In this document: positions 6,677 through 7,178 of the stretch, in pieces
Layout of the letters: every line of letters begins with the position of its first letter
Position numbering within the stretch: position 1 is the first letter of the stretch
Source of the DNA: Caldilineae bacterium
GTDB lineage: Bacteria; Chloroflexota; Anaerolineae; J102
Length of the DNA stretch: 7,178 nt
Reading direction: 5' to 3'
Assembly: GCA_011192085.1 (NCBI GenBank)
Contig: DUEQ01000385.1
Coordinates: forward strand, 1-7,178
Notes under the pieces: generated by a model
Database searches by the model: none
Seen by the model: the letters and a program-made list of their open reading frames with translations, nothing else
Told to the model about the DNA's origin: nothing
Translations under genes and position numbers: made by a program

Positions 6677-7178
6677 ATGCGAGTCCTCAAAATCCTGGGC
6701 GCAACTCTGCTTAGCCTCCTCCTCTTCTTCCTGGCGCTGGAAGGCGCCTTTCGCTTGTTCGTGCCCGTGCGCCCGGTGGAGAATATGGGTTGGTTTTGGA
6801 AGACGTCCGATCCCATAACCGGATGGAGCGCACAACCGGGCGCGGCGGGGCGGTCGTTCAACGATGTGTATGAGTATGATGTGGAGGTGAAGATCAATGC
6901 GTTGGGACTTCGCAGCCCTGAGGACATCGGCTACGAGAAGCCGCCGGGCGTGTATCGCATCCTCGTGCTGGGTGATTCATTTACCGAAGCCATTCAGGTG
7001 GCATTGGAAGCGACCTTCGGCCAGCAATTGGCTCGCATTCTTAACGAAGCAGGCTGTCGGGTGGAGGTGATCAACGCGGGTGTGGGGGGATGGGGCAATG
7101 ATCAAGAGCTTCTGTGGCTGAAAAACGAGGGCTACAAATACCATCCCGACCTGATCATCCTCCAGATCTTCCCGCGCA
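6677..7178 (+). CDS. Membrane-anchored SGNH/GDSL-family hydrolase, 3' truncated
   Basis: The frame starts at ATG 6677 and is still open at the window edge after 167 codons. A TAG lies just two codons upstream, so this is the first possible ATG; a weak AGTAGG sits close before it. Residues about 5-24 form one hydrophobic segment, a signal anchor or uncleaved signal peptide. After about 70 polar residues comes RILVLGDSFTE, the block I motif with probable nucleophile Ser101. Then NAGVGGWGNDQ (from Asn133) matches block II, followed by the beta-strand DLIILQ. The catalytic Asp-x-x-His block would lie beyond the window. Members are esterases, lipases or carbohydrate O-acyl modifying enzymes, often acting on envelope polysaccharides. 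The substrate here is unknown. It follows the molybdoenzyme by 116 bases in the same direction, with no evident functional link. Confidence 0.85.
   Translation, partial: MRVLKILGATLLSLLLFFLALEGAFRLFVPVRPVENMGWFWKTSDPITGWSAQPGAAGRSFNDVYEYDVEVKINALGLRSPEDIGYEKPPGVYRILVLGDSFTEAIQVALEATFGQQLARILNEAGCRVEVINAGVGGWGNDQELLWLKNEGYKYHPDLIILQIFPR

Overview
The window is about 60% G+C and probably comes from a bacterium of the phylum Chloroflexota (Anaerolineae-like). That placement is an inference. It rests on a lipoprotein with a long Pro/Thr linker joining a LysM domain to a LasA-type M23 peptidase, and on the style of the neighbouring YedE-type transporter, stand-alone molybdoenzyme and SGNH hydrolase. 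No marker gene is present to confirm it.

Layout. (1) Bases 1-1355 hold the 3' part of a YeeE/YedE-family membrane transporter (sulfur-compound uptake family), closed by a strong intrinsic terminator at 1385-1425. (2) Bases 1446-2012 encode an unrecognised six-helix membrane protein. (3) Bases 2023-2567 are a decayed stretch. It holds a thioredoxin gene broken by two single-base losses, with Arg in place of the first active-site Cys, followed by the remains of a small membrane-protein gene with an in-frame stop and a frameshift. (4) Bases 2581-4182 on the minus strand encode a lipoprotein with LysM and LasA-like M23 domains, convergent with the decayed genes. (5) Bases 4183-4418 form a divergent intergenic region with an imperfect hairpin and a very good sigma70-type promoter (TTGCAT-17-TATAAT) firing rightward. 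(6) Bases 4419-6560 encode a cytoplasmic molybdopterin oxidoreductase with an N-terminal 4Fe-4S motif; the longest open frame starts inside the -10 box, so the start is moved to 4419. (7) Bases 6561-6676 contain inverted and direct copies of an ATCGTCT heptamer. (8) From 6677 to the window edge lies the N-terminal part of a membrane-anchored SGNH/GDSL hydrolase.

How the genes fit together. The left part (YedE transporter, six-helix protein, thioredoxin remnant, small membrane remnant) looks like a sulfur or thiol-redox locus that is partly degenerating. The cell-wall peptidase, the molybdoenzyme and the SGNH hydrolase show no evident functional link to it or to each other. I see no CRISPR array, RNA gene, transposase or clear new multi-gene system. 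The most unusual material is the decayed thioredoxin stretch and the two structured intergenic regions.
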